From contig DAONSX010000004.1 in the NCBI GenBank assembly GCA_035411425.1, positions 19,608-83,607 of the forward strand: DNA of 64,000 nt, in the 5' to 3' direction. A program made the translations under genes and the position numbers. The stretch's first letter is position 1. Each line of letters starts with the position of its first letter. Positions 1-9,082 of this stretch are shown here, one piece after another. This DNA comes from TTA-H9 sp002071415. Its GTDB lineage: Bacteria > Bacteroidota > Bacteroidia > Bacteroidales > TTA-H9. Below the pieces are notes generated by a model. That model worked only from the letters and a program-made list of their open reading frames with translations, did no database searches and was not told the origin of the DNA.

Positions 1-527
1 ACTTTACCATGTCCTATTTTTGGAAGGTCCGAGCTAAGGACAGGACCTGTTGTAATGAGCAAGGTATCATAAATCCGAGCCCACTGCCGTACCTTTTCTT
101 CAAGCTTTTTCCACGTTATGCGGTTAAATTGAGGCTGCTGAGGACAAATATTACTCAAATAGAATGATTCTTTCATTGCCTGCGCCGACCATGCCATATC
201 AGCGGCTGGTGCTAAATGACCCCGGTCGTAACCACTATATTTATAATCTATTGAATGAGCCGACCATTCATCAGGCAGTTGTGGATCGGGTATAAAATGG
301 TTGGATTTTTTCACTGATTTTAGAAGCTTATAGGGCACTATGTCGTAAGCTACCCAATCGGAAAGTTTGTGATTCTTGTCATATTTCAAAGTGAATCCTA
401 CATGCCTGATGACAAGTTCATCCTCGGAATACTCCGGTAAACACCATATTTCCGGTTGAGCAAATAAACCCCCTTCCCTAATCATTAAAATAAAAAAGAC
501 TATTGACCAGATGAAGTTCTTCGACAT
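1..527 (-). CDS. Secreted DNA/RNA non-specific endonuclease (NUC1 family), partial
   Basis: The frame is open from ATG at 525-527 to the window edge, giving 175 codons, so the C-terminus is missing. Residues 1-23 form a signal peptide (hydrophobic run ending LFAQ), so the enzyme is predicted to be exported. The NUC1 signature DRGHLAPAADM starts at residue 101, with His104 as the expected general base. The later NICPQQPQFN segment supplies Asn135, the expected Mg2+ ligand, followed by the usual W..LE helix. Members of this family cleave DNA and RNA without sequence specificity. A role in nutrient scavenging or eDNA degradation is inference. No neighbour clarifies its job. The family call is firm; only the 3' end is unseen. 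Confidence 0.9.
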   Translation of the reverse strand, partial: MSKNFIWSIVFFILMIREGGLFAQPEIWCLPEYSEDELVIRHVGFTLKYDKNHKLSDWVAYDIVPYKLLKSVKKSNHFIPDPQLPDEWSAHSIDYKYSGYDRGHLAPAADMAWSAQAMKESFYLSNICPQQPQFNRITWKKLEEKVRQWARIYDTLLITTGPVLSSDLPKIGHGK

Positions 528-1072
528 CAATACGAATTATGACTTCAAAATTACAAAGTTTTAGCATTTTGATATTGATGAGGCCTTGGATACTTTTGTT
601 GAAGCTTATTCTAATTATGCTATCCTGATAAAAACGGCAAAAGCGGTTTTTAACTGAATGAATGATTAGCCGAGGAGGTAATGTTCATTCTTCATATTGT
701 ATAGTCATTTTACAAGTTACAAGCACTTATTTAGGCCAAATGGCTTCGGGGTGGGGAGAATCTTCATCTGAATAAACGGTTCGTTTGCAATTATTTTCGA
801 TGGTGAAAGAGTGGTTTTTTACCTGAAATCATCTCGATAAAGGCCGATTGAAAGATAGAAGGAAATGAAAACATATCGACGAGAAATAGAAACAGACTTC
901 GATGAATGTTGACTTCTCAGCGTTGGAGTGAAAAATTTACCGAAGATTAACAATAAAAAGTTGAATTTTATCATAATAAGCATTTATTTTGTAGCCTGAA
1001 ATTTTGAATGAATGTCCGTGCTTTAAAGACCGAATTTTTTTAGTAAATTATACAGTTATAGAAAATTGAAAC
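528..1072. other. Intergenic region without recognisable gene
   Basis: AT-rich stretch between the divergent nuclease gene and the small lipoprotein gene. Frames are short and interrupted on both strands. I found no tRNA, no clear hairpin and no exact TAnnTTTG box close to either gene. Confidence 0.5.
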
Positions 1073-1246
1073 ATGATCTCTAAAGAGGCAAACAAGATGA
1101 AAGACAAGATAAAGATAATGAAAGAGAAGATTGCTCTCATTTTATTGTTTGTATTCCTAATAGGTATGATAGCTTCGTGCAAGTCGGAAGAAAGATGTGC
1201 GGCTTATGGGGAAGCCAAGAAATACCAGGTAGAAAAGCGTCAATAG
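1073..1246 (+). CDS. Very small putative lipoprotein
   Basis: Open frame of 57 codons with three in-frame ATGs (1073, 1097, 1118). The last would give a 42-residue product whose N-terminus (KEK, then a hydrophobic stretch) ends in the lipobox IASC, with the Cys at residue 36 of the longest form. That is a typical type II signal peptide. The mature part is only about 22 residues, contains a second Cys in CAAYGEA and is rich in Lys/Glu. Tiny lipoproteins with a C-x-AYG-type core occur in Bacteroidota; their function is unknown to me. A strong terminator follows about 85 bp downstream, which supports a transcribed unit. The start is uncertain: AGAGG lies about 8 nt before the 1097 ATG, while 1118 gives the most usual signal-peptide length. 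Confidence 0.55.
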   Translation: MISKEANKMKDKIKIMKEKIALILLFVFLIGMIASCKSEERCAAYGEAKKYQVEKRQ

Positions 1247-1330
1247 ATTTCGGTGATTTAGCTATATTTTAAGCAATGCTAATAAGAGGAAAGTTATTTA
1301 TTTCGAACACAGGGTGGTCTAAAAAAAAGA

Positions 1331-1357
1331 AAAGGGCTGTTTTCGATGCAGCCCTTT
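1331..1357. terminator. Bidirectional intrinsic terminator
   Basis: A perfect 9-bp stem AAAGGGCTG / CAGCCCTTT with a 9-nt loop, preceded by an A-run and followed by a T-run. It can therefore end transcription from both sides. It lies between the forward small lipoprotein gene and the 3' end of the reverse gene at 1384, the expected place for a shared terminator of convergent genes. Confidence 0.8.
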
Positions 1358-1383
1358 CCTTTTTTGGTATCAGAACATTTCTG

Positions 1384-2862
1384 TTATTCTATGGAGACTT
1401 TTCGGATGAATGAGTTCCCATGATTAGAAATGCGAAGGATATAAATTCCACTTTTCAAATTCGAAACATTGAGTTTGTAAGGGTTTTGTGAATTAATTTC
1501 ATCTGTAAGCTCGATCACTTTTTGTCCAACCAGGTCGATAAGTTGAATTGTAGCTTGGCCTGACATGGTAGAGGGGAAGCGTATGTTCAGGTAATTATTA
1601 GCTGGGAGAGGGAAAATGCTGATTTTGTCCAAATCGTTTTCAATCATTCCAATCCCTTTTAAGGTAGTAAACGAGAATACAGGTGACCATTGAGAAGTAT
1701 CAGAATTGGCTGTAGCTCTCATTCTCCAATAATAGACGGTATTTTCTTCGAGTATATAAGGGCATCTGTAGTTTGATAGGGAATCACCTATGGGAGGGCT
1801 GATGAATCCGTCGGTAAGATTTGGATCTTTATCATACTGTAGGTAATAAGATTCTATCCCCGTCATTGGTTCCCATGAAAAGAGAGGTTGGGTACTCACG
1901 TTAGTATCGCCATTTGCTGGAGATTTCAGTATGGGATAAGGTATGATAAAGAATGAACGTGTTACGCCCCAGCTGGAAGTATCGGAGGTGTGTCTTCCTC
2001 TCACTCTCCAATAGTAATGACCTCCAAAGGTGATACCCGATGGAATTACGCTGGTTTTGTCGGTTATAAAATGTAAAGGTTCATCAAATTCGGGATTGGT
2101 GCATATTTGATAGTCGTATTTTGTAACGCCATTGGCTGCATTCCATGACAAAGTCAGATTAATCTGTTGATTTGTAGCATTATTGGCGGGATCTATTAAA
2201 ACGATGGTATCCAGGGTCCTGAAATACCATGCATCCGACCAATTGCTTGTATCTTTTTCGTTTATGGCTCTTACCTTCCAGAAATAACGAGTTCCGAAAC
2301 GCATTTTGGGTGTAGTGGCTTTGTAAACGCTGCCGCTCACTGTCCCTAAATATGCCATAGGACTGTCGAAAGTTTCTACGGTATCGAGGATATAGTTGAA
2401 ATATGTATTTCCCGTAACCAGATTAGGCCCCAAACGGTCTTTCCATTCCAGCGTGGCTAATGGCGTAATCTCCTTTGTCTTGTTTTCGGGTTTCTTATTA
2501 TCTACTTTACTAAAGACAGTAAAGTTTCGTGTAGCCGACCAGTATGAAGAATCATTAGTGGCCAGATCATAAGCCTTTACCCTCCAGTGGTATTGTACCC
2601 CGTAATGAAGATTACTCATGGTATAACCCGTCAGAAATTCGGTATAGAATACCTTGGGAGAGGTGAAATCTGGGTTATCATCAATTTCGAGTTTGTACTT
2701 TATTACGCCCAAACCTGTAACTGCCGACCAGCTCAATGTAACGTCGGGCATTTGGTTTGTAGCACCATTATTAGGCAAAAGCAGGGTGGGTGTATAAATC
2801 TTAGGTTGAGCTATTACCGAAAACCCGATTAATAGAAAGAAGAAAGTAAAAATTCTTTTCAT
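1384..2862 (-). CDS. Exported FnIII-like repeat protein with T9SS type A sorting domain
   Basis: A 492-residue protein with a signal peptide (residues 1-18, ending VIAQ). It has about four fibronectin type III-like repeats of 95 residues. Repeats start with a motif like LLPNNGATN, LIDPANNATNQ or LKSPANGDTN and share W-rich strands of the pattern YYWRVRA. A C-terminal domain of about 80 residues (from IFPLPANN, ending GIYILRIS..FIRKVSIE) is a T9SS type A sorting domain. The protein is therefore predicted to cross the outer membrane by T9SS and be attached or released after CTD removal. Repeats of this kind mediate adhesion or carbohydrate contact in other proteins; no catalytic motif is visible. 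The gene lies 31 bp downstream of the BNR-repeat gene at 2894-5683, probably one transcript. Confidence 0.85.
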   Translation of the reverse strand: MKRIFTFFFLLIGFSVIAQPKIYTPTLLLPNNGATNQMPDVTLSWSAVTGLGVIKYKLEIDDNPDFTSPKVFYTEFLTGYTMSNLHYGVQYHWRVKAYDLATNDSSYWSATRNFTVFSKVDNKKPENKTKEITPLATLEWKDRLGPNLVTGNTYFNYILDTVETFDSPMAYLGTVSGSVYKATTPKMRFGTRYFWKVRAINEKDTSNWSDAWYFRTLDTIVLIDPANNATNQQINLTLSWNAANGVTKYDYQICTNPEFDEPLHFITDKTSVIPSGITFGGHYYWRVRGRHTSDTSSWGVTRSFFIIPYPILKSPANGDTNVSTQPLFSWEPMTGIESYYLQYDKDPNLTDGFISPPIGDSLSNYRCPYILEENTVYYWRMRATANSDTSQWSPVFSFTTLKGIGMIENDLDKISIFPLPANNYLNIRFPSTMSGQATIQLIDLVGQKVIELTDEINSQNPYKLNVSNLKSGIYILRISNHGNSFIRKVSIE

Positions 2863-2893
2863 TGTTAGATGCTATTTAAAAATTATAAGACTT

Positions 2894-5683
2894 CTATTTT
2901 ACGATGATGAACTTACCCGTCGAGATAGAGGTGTCGGAGATGCAACGCAGGATATAAGTACCGCGTTTCAGATTGGAAACATCCATGGTAAACGTATTGG
3001 AGCCTGGCTGAATTTTCAGATGATTTTCTTTTGATTTTCTTCCACTGAAGTCGTAGATTTCGATGAAAACCTCCGAAGCATAATCTCCTTTTAGGGTAAA
3101 TGAGAGTTCGTTTCGGACGGGATTCGGATAAATGGCAAGCTGGGCATTAGTGGGTGGGGTATCTATATTGGGTTCGTCGATTCCGACGAAGAAATTAGAG
3201 CTGTAAACACCTCTCCCGTATGTAGCAGCATATATCACTCCATAATTGGTGATTTCAGGATAATAAACTCCCGGAATATTTGGATCGTCAGAGGGCACGA
3301 AAATACCACCACCATTAACAGTTTGCTGTAATAAGACCTTGACAGGAATTCTACCCATGGGGCCATTGTCGTTCACCCAGTTTGGAGCGGAAATATTGTT
3401 GGTAAGAAAGATGCCATATTCCGTACCCAGAATTATTAAATTGGAATTGTTCAATTCTATCAAAGACGAATAAACTGGTCCGTGTGGAAGATTAGTCTGA
3501 ACAGAAGTGAATTTGGGTAATGAATCTAGAGCATTGGTAACATTATATACGTATTCGTCGAATCCATAGTTACCAAGAGTTACCAGGATATGTTGAGGAT
3601 TTTTGGGGTCGACTGCAATGGAAGTAACTATACGATTAGGGAAAGATTTGATTTGTTGAGTAGCTACTACACAGGTGGCCGAAGTAATTGAAGCAGTGGC
3701 TGCGGAGTTGGCGTGTGTGAGGTTAGATATGCGGAAAACATTACCACTTTCTGTTCCTACATAAAGGTGATTGGCATCGGCGGAAAGGCTCATGCACGAA
3801 ACAGTGCCTACTACCTTAGCTACTTGCCACCATTCAGGTTCTTTTGTAAAATCGAGGATTTCTTTGGTATAATAAACTTTATCGCCCAAAGCGAGGAAGG
3901 TTTTTGCTTGTAGAGGATCTTTAAAATAAACTACGTCGCCCTTGTGTATATCGTGAGGGGCAATGGTTTTGAATGGATAATCATAAATTTGGCTACGAAC
4001 AATGATTTCTTCTCCTTCGGTAATGTCTTTAGATGCCTTAAAACGAGTGGAATCCATGCTTGTAGGGTCATTGAACGATTCCCAGAGTATCATGGGGCAG
4101 TAAGTATTTGCCGGGGCTGACATACCACTATTGAGGAAGGTAGTAGAGAAACTGAATCCTTTATCTTCTGTACGGCGGAATGGCCCACCTTTAAGAGATA
4201 AGATAAATACCTTGGGATTGATTTTTGAAATGGCTACATAACCGCCTTCTCCGCTGTTGTTAAAGTCACCATTCCACACTTCCACTGCGCCTATGGGAGA
4301 ATTGGTGCCATCGCCTATATATTGTATCCCATTCCCCAGAGTACCTCCAATAGGATTTCCGAAACCATTGACATTGAGTGTAACGAATTGTGAAGTCATG
4401 TAGGTGCGGTTCAAACTTTTGAAATAAAGTTCTCCATCGATGTTAGTAGAAATGCCACCATCTGTGCCTATAAGAAAGGTTTTTGGATCATTGGGTTTAA
4501 AAACATAGGTATGATGAAGCTCATGGAGATATAATGGAGAGAATTTACTCGTAGCATAACTTGATATAGCATCTGTACCCCAATAGTAATAGCCTTCATT
4601 GATAAATTTGCCATGCCACATATTTATGCCTCCAACTAATATTTCTTCGGGATTGTTGGGGTAAACAACGATAGTATTGGCCACCAGACCGTAAGCTACG
4701 TTGTTCACGACAAAGATATCGGGTAGCAGAGAAGAATGGCCTGGGAAAATAATTTCCCATGTAATACCCTTATCAATCGAACGATAAATATTGTCGAAAT
4801 AGCCGTAAGGATCGCTAGCGCAAGCATAAATATAATCGGGATTGGAAGGAGCCACAGCTAATTCTATACGTCCAAGCCCTATGGAGGGGAGTTTTTCTGG
4901 ATTTAAAACGGTATCGGGAAGCACTTGTTTTGTACTTTGATTAATAAAGCCATTAGGTTGGCCTAATTCCGAAACATAAACCTTACTTTCGATCGAAGCC
5001 ACTACAATTCCGTTGCTTCCCACCTTCACGTCCCAAACGAAACCATTCAAGGGCTGCAATTGTCCTTCCCCATCTATATAATTTGCCGTTCGCCATTGGG
5101 ATTCATCGCTGTTGCGGTATTTTAAACCTGCATTGGTGGCCGCATAAATACGACCGTTCTGTATAGCTAATTCGTTGATATAAGCCCATTCGAGTACATT
5201 ATCTACCATGGTAGGCATTGTTCCAGGAACCAGACTGAAATTGTCCCCATCGGTCGAAACATATAAACCCGTACCCTGTGAAAACCCATATTCACCAGTT
5301 CCAGCATAAATGTCGTTATTATCGGTCTGAGCCATACAACTTACATTCAGGTTTGAGTTGGCTTGATTCACCTTTACCCAAGTGCTTCCCAGATTGGTTG
5401 ATTTCCATATTCCTCCCGCAACACTGGCAGCATAAACCGTATTAAAAGTCGCATCACGCTTATCGAAAAGTATGGCACGCGTTCGCCCACCTACATTATC
5501 AGGCCCCAGACTCTGCCAGTTAAGCGATACTGCATTGCCCGATTTGAGATGATTTTGCAATTGGGCTTTCCCGGGTCGGTCCCCTTCATTTCCCTTGCTC
5601 CCAGCTATGCCCGAAGCAAATAGGTATGACCCACATCCCATCATCAGGGCCGTCAGGAAAAACAGTAAAGATTTATTTTTCAT
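2894..5683 (-). CDS. Exported BNR/sortilin-like beta-propeller protein with T9SS type A domain
   Basis: A 929-residue protein with an N-terminal signal segment (residues 1-24). Residues roughly 50-840 consist of repeated propeller blades. The first carries GPDNVGGRTRAI and GGIWKSTNLGSTW, the Asp-box-like pattern (S-x-D/N-x-G-x-T-W) of BNR/sialidase and VPS10-type propellers; another is IYRSIDKGITWE. The C-terminal 80 residues (IYPNPVRNELSF... ending GKFIIVK) are a type A T9SS sorting domain. No sialidase catalytic arginine triad can be assigned, so I do not call it a sialidase. Large propellers of this type are common T9SS cargo with binding or unknown roles. It is the first gene of the pair with 1384-2862. 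An exact -7 box match (CAAAATTA on the plus strand at 5858-5865) lies 175 bp upstream. Confidence 0.85.
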   Translation of the reverse strand: MKNKSLLFFLTALMMGCGSYLFASGIAGSKGNEGDRPGKAQLQNHLKSGNAVSLNWQSLGPDNVGGRTRAILFDKRDATFNTVYAASVAGGIWKSTNLGSTWVKVNQANSNLNVSCMAQTDNNDIYAGTGEYGFSQGTGLYVSTDGDNFSLVPGTMPTMVDNVLEWAYINELAIQNGRIYAATNAGLKYRNSDESQWRTANYIDGEGQLQPLNGFVWDVKVGSNGIVVASIESKVYVSELGQPNGFINQSTKQVLPDTVLNPEKLPSIGLGRIELAVAPSNPDYIYACASDPYGYFDNIYRSIDKGITWEIIFPGHSSLLPDIFVVNNVAYGLVANTIVVYPNNPEEILVGGINMWHGKFINEGYYYWGTDAISSYATSKFSPLYLHELHHTYVFKPNDPKTFLIGTDGGISTNIDGELYFKSLNRTYMTSQFVTLNVNGFGNPIGGTLGNGIQYIGDGTNSPIGAVEVWNGDFNNSGEGGYVAISKINPKVFILSLKGGPFRRTEDKGFSFSTTFLNSGMSAPANTYCPMILWESFNDPTSMDSTRFKASKDITEGEEIIVRSQIYDYPFKTIAPHDIHKGDVVYFKDPLQAKTFLALGDKVYYTKEILDFTKEPEWWQVAKVVGTVSCMSLSADANHLYVGTESGNVFRISNLTHANSAATASITSATCVVATQQIKSFPNRIVTSIAVDPKNPQHILVTLGNYGFDEYVYNVTNALDSLPKFTSVQTNLPHGPVYSSLIELNNSNLIILGTEYGIFLTNNISAPNWVNDNGPMGRIPVKVLLQQTVNGGGIFVPSDDPNIPGVYYPEITNYGVIYAATYGRGVYSSNFFVGIDEPNIDTPPTNAQLAIYPNPVRNELSFTLKGDYASEVFIEIYDFSGRKSKENHLKIQPGSNTFTMDVSNLKRGTYILRCISDTSISTGKFIIVK

Positions 5684-6385
5684 ATCATTAAGATTTGTTT
5701 AAATATAGTTCTTATCCTTTTAAAATAGTGGCACAAGTTACATACTCTTTATGAATCTGCAAGTATTTCTATGTAAAAAAATTTCCACAACATTATGCTC
5801 AAAACTTTTTCGGTGATCCTTCATAAAGATTATCAATCATTTAATTATTTCATCTTACAAAATTAAATCAATTTTTACTTTCGAACATTCAACATGAAAT
5901 AAAAATTTATTTTCTTTTCATCATTCATTTGTCGAATCATACTTCATTTTTGTAATTGACAAATTATCAAATGTATGAATATAAAATCCATTCTTTGTTT
6001 TGGAATACAAAAGTAATAATTCCTGAGATACTTGTTTTAAAGCAGGTCCATTTTTTTAGATGTTTCTATATCCATACGCTTCTTTGAGTTTGCTGACAGA
6101 ATCAGAAATTTTTCTTTCTTCTTCGATTGCCTGCCCGCAAAATAGATTGCAGCTTTTCAGTTAACTTTGCATCTTCGGATTTAATCTTTTGGGTTTCCGC
6201 CAATGCCTTTGGCCATAAGCGAATTCATTTATTCTAACAATAATGAATTTCAATTCGATAAAAGATGAAAGTTTTCGAAGTTTGTTAAGGTTGAAGAATT
6301 CATGAAGGGGATTTATCCATCGTTCGGGATTATGCAATGTCGACAAAATCTCCGAATTTAATTTTATGAACTCAATTTGAAATTT
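5684..6385. other. AT-rich intergenic region between divergent genes
   Basis: About 700 bp separating the propeller gene (minus) from aspA (plus). It holds one candidate minus-strand -7 box at 5858-5865 and, at 6056-6224, two short minus-strand coding-like pieces in different frames (listed separately). The remainder is very AT-rich with no stable hairpin or RNA gene that I can see. Confidence 0.5.
6056..6224 (-). pseudogene. Possible frameshifted gene remnant
   Basis: On the minus strand a frame read from 6224 gives a charged helical segment containing WPKALAETQKIK and TEKLQSIL. Near 6130 the frame would have to shift for the reading to continue as GQAIEEERKISDS and KLKEAYGY, ending at a stop at 6056-6058. 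Together the two pieces look like one coiled-coil-like C-terminal tail broken by a small indel. I do not recognise the family and no intact upstream part is present, since a stop lies at 6225-6227. The alternative is chance open frame; confidence is low. Confidence 0.25.
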
Positions 6386-7822
6386 ATGAGAACAGAGAAG
6401 GATTTTATGGGGGAACTCCAGTTGCCGGACGATGCTCTTTATGGGATACAATCGTTGAGAGCTCGTAAGAATTTTCCGCATCATTCTCATTTTTTTGAAG
6501 AATGGTATCGGGCGATGGGCATAGTGAAACACGCATGTTATCTCACTTATTTATCGTTTTGCAGAGCGGTACAGCAGAAGAATTTAGAATCACGTTTGCC
6601 TTCTCCTCTTATATCTTCTGAAATAATGGATGGGCTCGTTCAGGCTTCTATTGAGGTGAGTCGAGGTGAGCATTTCGAACATTTTATCGTTCCGGGAATA
6701 AGTGGAGGCGCTGGAACGAGCATCAACATGAATATCAATGAAATCATCGCCAACAGAGCGCTTATCATTTCGGGCCATTCAATTGGGGATTACCACTATA
6801 TCGATCCTATACTCCATGCCAATATTTATCAGTCGACCAACGATACCGTACCGACTGCCTTGAAGATAGCCATGCTGAATTTGCTTGGACAGCTTGAGCA
6901 AGAGATTAATTTATTGCGAGCCGAAACGGAAAGATTGGAAACTGCTTCGCGAAATATTCTAAGAGTAGGACGCACACAAATGCAGGATGCCTCGCCTTCT
7001 TCGTATGGAATTTTATTTTCTACATATAGTGAGGCGTTTTCACGCGATTGGTGGCGTATGAGCAAATGTTTCGAACGCATAAAATCGGTAAATCTGGGTG
7101 GCAGCGTTATTGGTACTGGCATTGGTGTGCCAAGGTTTTTTATCGTCGAAGTCATCACTCATCTTCAGACTTTGACGGGTTTACCTTTGAGCCGCTCGGA
7201 GAATATGCCCGATGCAACTGCCAATCTGGATAGCCTTGCCGAAGTTCATGGAATTATAAAGGCTCATGCAATTAATCTCGAAAAAATTGCAAATGATATA
7301 CGGCTGCTTTCGTCGGATATAGCAAGTCCGGGCGAGATCAGCATTCCTCAGAAGCAAATCGGAAGCACAATTATGCCAGGTAAAGCAAACCCTGTGATTC
7401 CCGAATATGTGATTAGCTGCGTTCATCATGTTTATGCCAACGATGAGGTAATTACTTCTCTGGTTGCTTCGGGCTGCCTCGACTCGAATGCTTACCTTCC
7501 TATCATTGGTCATTGCTTGATAGATAGCCTCAAGACCTTGATCTCGGCTAATAAAACATTGAAGGATAATTTGTTGAACGATCTGAAATTTCATCCCACA
7601 GTTGCTGCTCATAAAACTTGGAACAGCCCGGCGATCACTGTCGCCTTGAGTCCGTTCATTGGATATTACAAGGCTTCACAATTGGCTTGCGAAATGAAGA
7701 ACACACATTGTGATGTTTTTACGGCTAACCAGCGGCTTCATCTGATAAACCCCGATAAACTAAAGGAAATTATGCGTACAGAAAACCTCTTGAAACTTGG
7801 ATACTCCCTCAACGAATTATAA
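6386..7822 (+). CDS. aspA: Aspartate ammonia-lyase (AspA)
   Basis: A 478-residue member of the fumarase/aspartase superfamily, predicted to convert L-aspartate to fumarate and ammonia in the cytoplasm. Signatures in order: GAGTS (108-112), STNDTVPTA (150-158), GRTQMQDASP (195-204) and the flexible-loop signature GSTIMPGKANPV (326-337). GRTQ rather than GRTH is the aspartase-type form, which argues against fumarase. An upstream in-frame TTG at 6377 gives a longer frame, but the ATG at 6386 starts MRTEKDF, the usual family N-terminus, so I chose it. The stop is 11 bp before hydF, which indicates co-transcription and suggests a link with hydrogenase maturation rather than only general aspartate catabolism. 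Confidence 0.9.
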   Translation: MRTEKDFMGELQLPDDALYGIQSLRARKNFPHHSHFFEEWYRAMGIVKHACYLTYLSFCRAVQQKNLESRLPSPLISSEIMDGLVQASIEVSRGEHFEHFIVPGISGGAGTSINMNINEIIANRALIISGHSIGDYHYIDPILHANIYQSTNDTVPTALKIAMLNLLGQLEQEINLLRAETERLETASRNILRVGRTQMQDASPSSYGILFSTYSEAFSRDWWRMSKCFERIKSVNLGGSVIGTGIGVPRFFIVEVITHLQTLTGLPLSRSENMPDATANLDSLAEVHGIIKAHAINLEKIANDIRLLSSDIASPGEISIPQKQIGSTIMPGKANPVIPEYVISCVHHVYANDEVITSLVASGCLDSNAYLPIIGHCLIDSLKTLISANKTLKDNLLNDLKFHPTVAAHKTWNSPAITVALSPFIGYYKASQLACEMKNTHCDVFTANQRLHLINPDKLKEIMRTENLLKLGYSLNEL

Positions 7823-7833
7823 TTCTTAATATC

Positions 7834-9063
7834 ATGATCAAAGGAAAAGAAGCCAGACTTCACATTGGCATTTTTGGGCGAAGAAACAATGGCAAAAGTA
7901 CATTCATCAATTGTTTGTCGGGGCAGGAATTATCCATAGTGAGCGATATAGCCGGTACAACCACCGACCCCGTAACCAAAGCCATGGAGATTGGAGGATT
8001 AGGTCCCGTGGTATTTATCGATACAGCCGGCATCGACGACAGCGGACCCTTAGGGCAGAAACGCGTGCAAAAAACCCTTGAAATACTCAAAACCATTGAC
8101 CTGGCTATACTTCTTATTGCCGAAAATGCCTTCGGTGAACAGGAAGAATCTATTATACGCCAATTCAAAGAGTGGGATGTTCCTTTTATGATTATTCATA
8201 GCAAGGAAGATCTCATACCCATGAACAAACAGACTCTATCCTGGGCAAAAAATCAGCAACCCATTGCCATTGAGACTTTCAGCCCATCAGATTCGAACCA
8301 TTTGCCTGCTATTATTCAGGCCATCAGTAAATCCATACCCGAATCGGCCTATAAAAGCCGCAGTTTGGTGGGTGATTTACTCAATTATGGAGATGTAGTG
8401 ATGCTTATTACACCTATCGATATCGAAGCCCCCGAGGGAAGGCTTATCTTGCCTCAGGTACAGGTCATAAGAGATATTCTCGACAACGATGCCATAGCCG
8501 TGGTGGTAAAAGAAAGAGAAGCCGATGCCTATATTCGAAAAATGTCGCCTCAACCAGCCCTTGTCATCACAGATAGTCAGGTGTTTACGAAAGCTGATGC
8601 AATTGTCCCCAGAAATATTCCCCTAACGAGTTTCAGTATTCTTCTGGCTCGACAACGGGGCGACTTTCAAAATTATTTGAAAGGAACTCCCAAAATTTCA
8701 CAATTGAAGGATGGTGAGCGTGTTCTTTTACTGGAATCATGCACACATCAGGTTTCATGTGATGATATTGGAAGAGTGAAAATCCCGCGCTGGCTCAGTA
8801 ATTTTACAGGCAAAAAGATAGAATATGAGGTTGTATCGGGATTGGATAGCCTCCCAAGACCTATCACCGATTATGCCCTAATAATTCAATGCGGAGGTTG
8901 CATGATTACCCGACGGCAAATCATCAATCGCCTGAAACCTGCCGTTGAAGCCGGAATACCCATCACCAACTACGGAATGGCTATTGCATGGGTTCAAGGA
9001 ATTTATCCACGAGCTATAGCCCCCTTTACAGGACAAACAGTGAATTATTCCGATTATCTTTGA
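7834..9063 (+). CDS. hydF: [FeFe]-hydrogenase H-cluster maturation GTPase HydF
   Basis: A 409-residue protein with three recognisable parts. An N-terminal GTPase domain has G1 GRRNNGKS (15-22), GTTTDP (41-46) and G3 DTAG (63-66). A middle dimerisation region follows. The C-terminal iron-sulphur domain has the HydF ligand pattern C-x-H (Cys303, His305), a spacing of 47 residues, then CGGC (Cys353, Cys356). HydF is the scaffold on which the 2Fe subcluster of [FeFe] hydrogenase is assembled with the radical-SAM enzymes HydE and HydG before transfer to HydA. HydE, HydG and HydA are not in this window. The gene follows aspA by 11 bp and precedes the next gene by 19 bp. Its presence implies fermentative H2 metabolism. 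Confidence 0.95.
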   Translation: MIKGKEARLHIGIFGRRNNGKSTFINCLSGQELSIVSDIAGTTTDPVTKAMEIGGLGPVVFIDTAGIDDSGPLGQKRVQKTLEILKTIDLAILLIAENAFGEQEESIIRQFKEWDVPFMIIHSKEDLIPMNKQTLSWAKNQQPIAIETFSPSDSNHLPAIIQAISKSIPESAYKSRSLVGDLLNYGDVVMLITPIDIEAPEGRLILPQVQVIRDILDNDAIAVVVKEREADAYIRKMSPQPALVITDSQVFTKADAIVPRNIPLTSFSILLARQRGDFQNYLKGTPKISQLKDGERVLLLESCTHQVSCDDIGRVKIPRWLSNFTGKKIEYEVVSGLDSLPRPITDYALIIQCGGCMITRRQIINRLKPAVEAGIPITNYGMAIAWVQGIYPRAIAPFTGQTVNYSDYL

Positions 9064-9082
9064 TAAAGAAAATCAATCGGCT

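Noticed and set aside
6161..6532. 123-codon minus-strand frame across the aspA start
   Set aside because: Half of it is a shadow of aspA and the remainder has no recognisable motif; only the shorter two-frame remnant at 6056-6224 was kept, with low confidence.
6386..7822. Class II fumarase
   Set aside because: The GRTQ form of the second signature and the overall pattern are aspartase-like.
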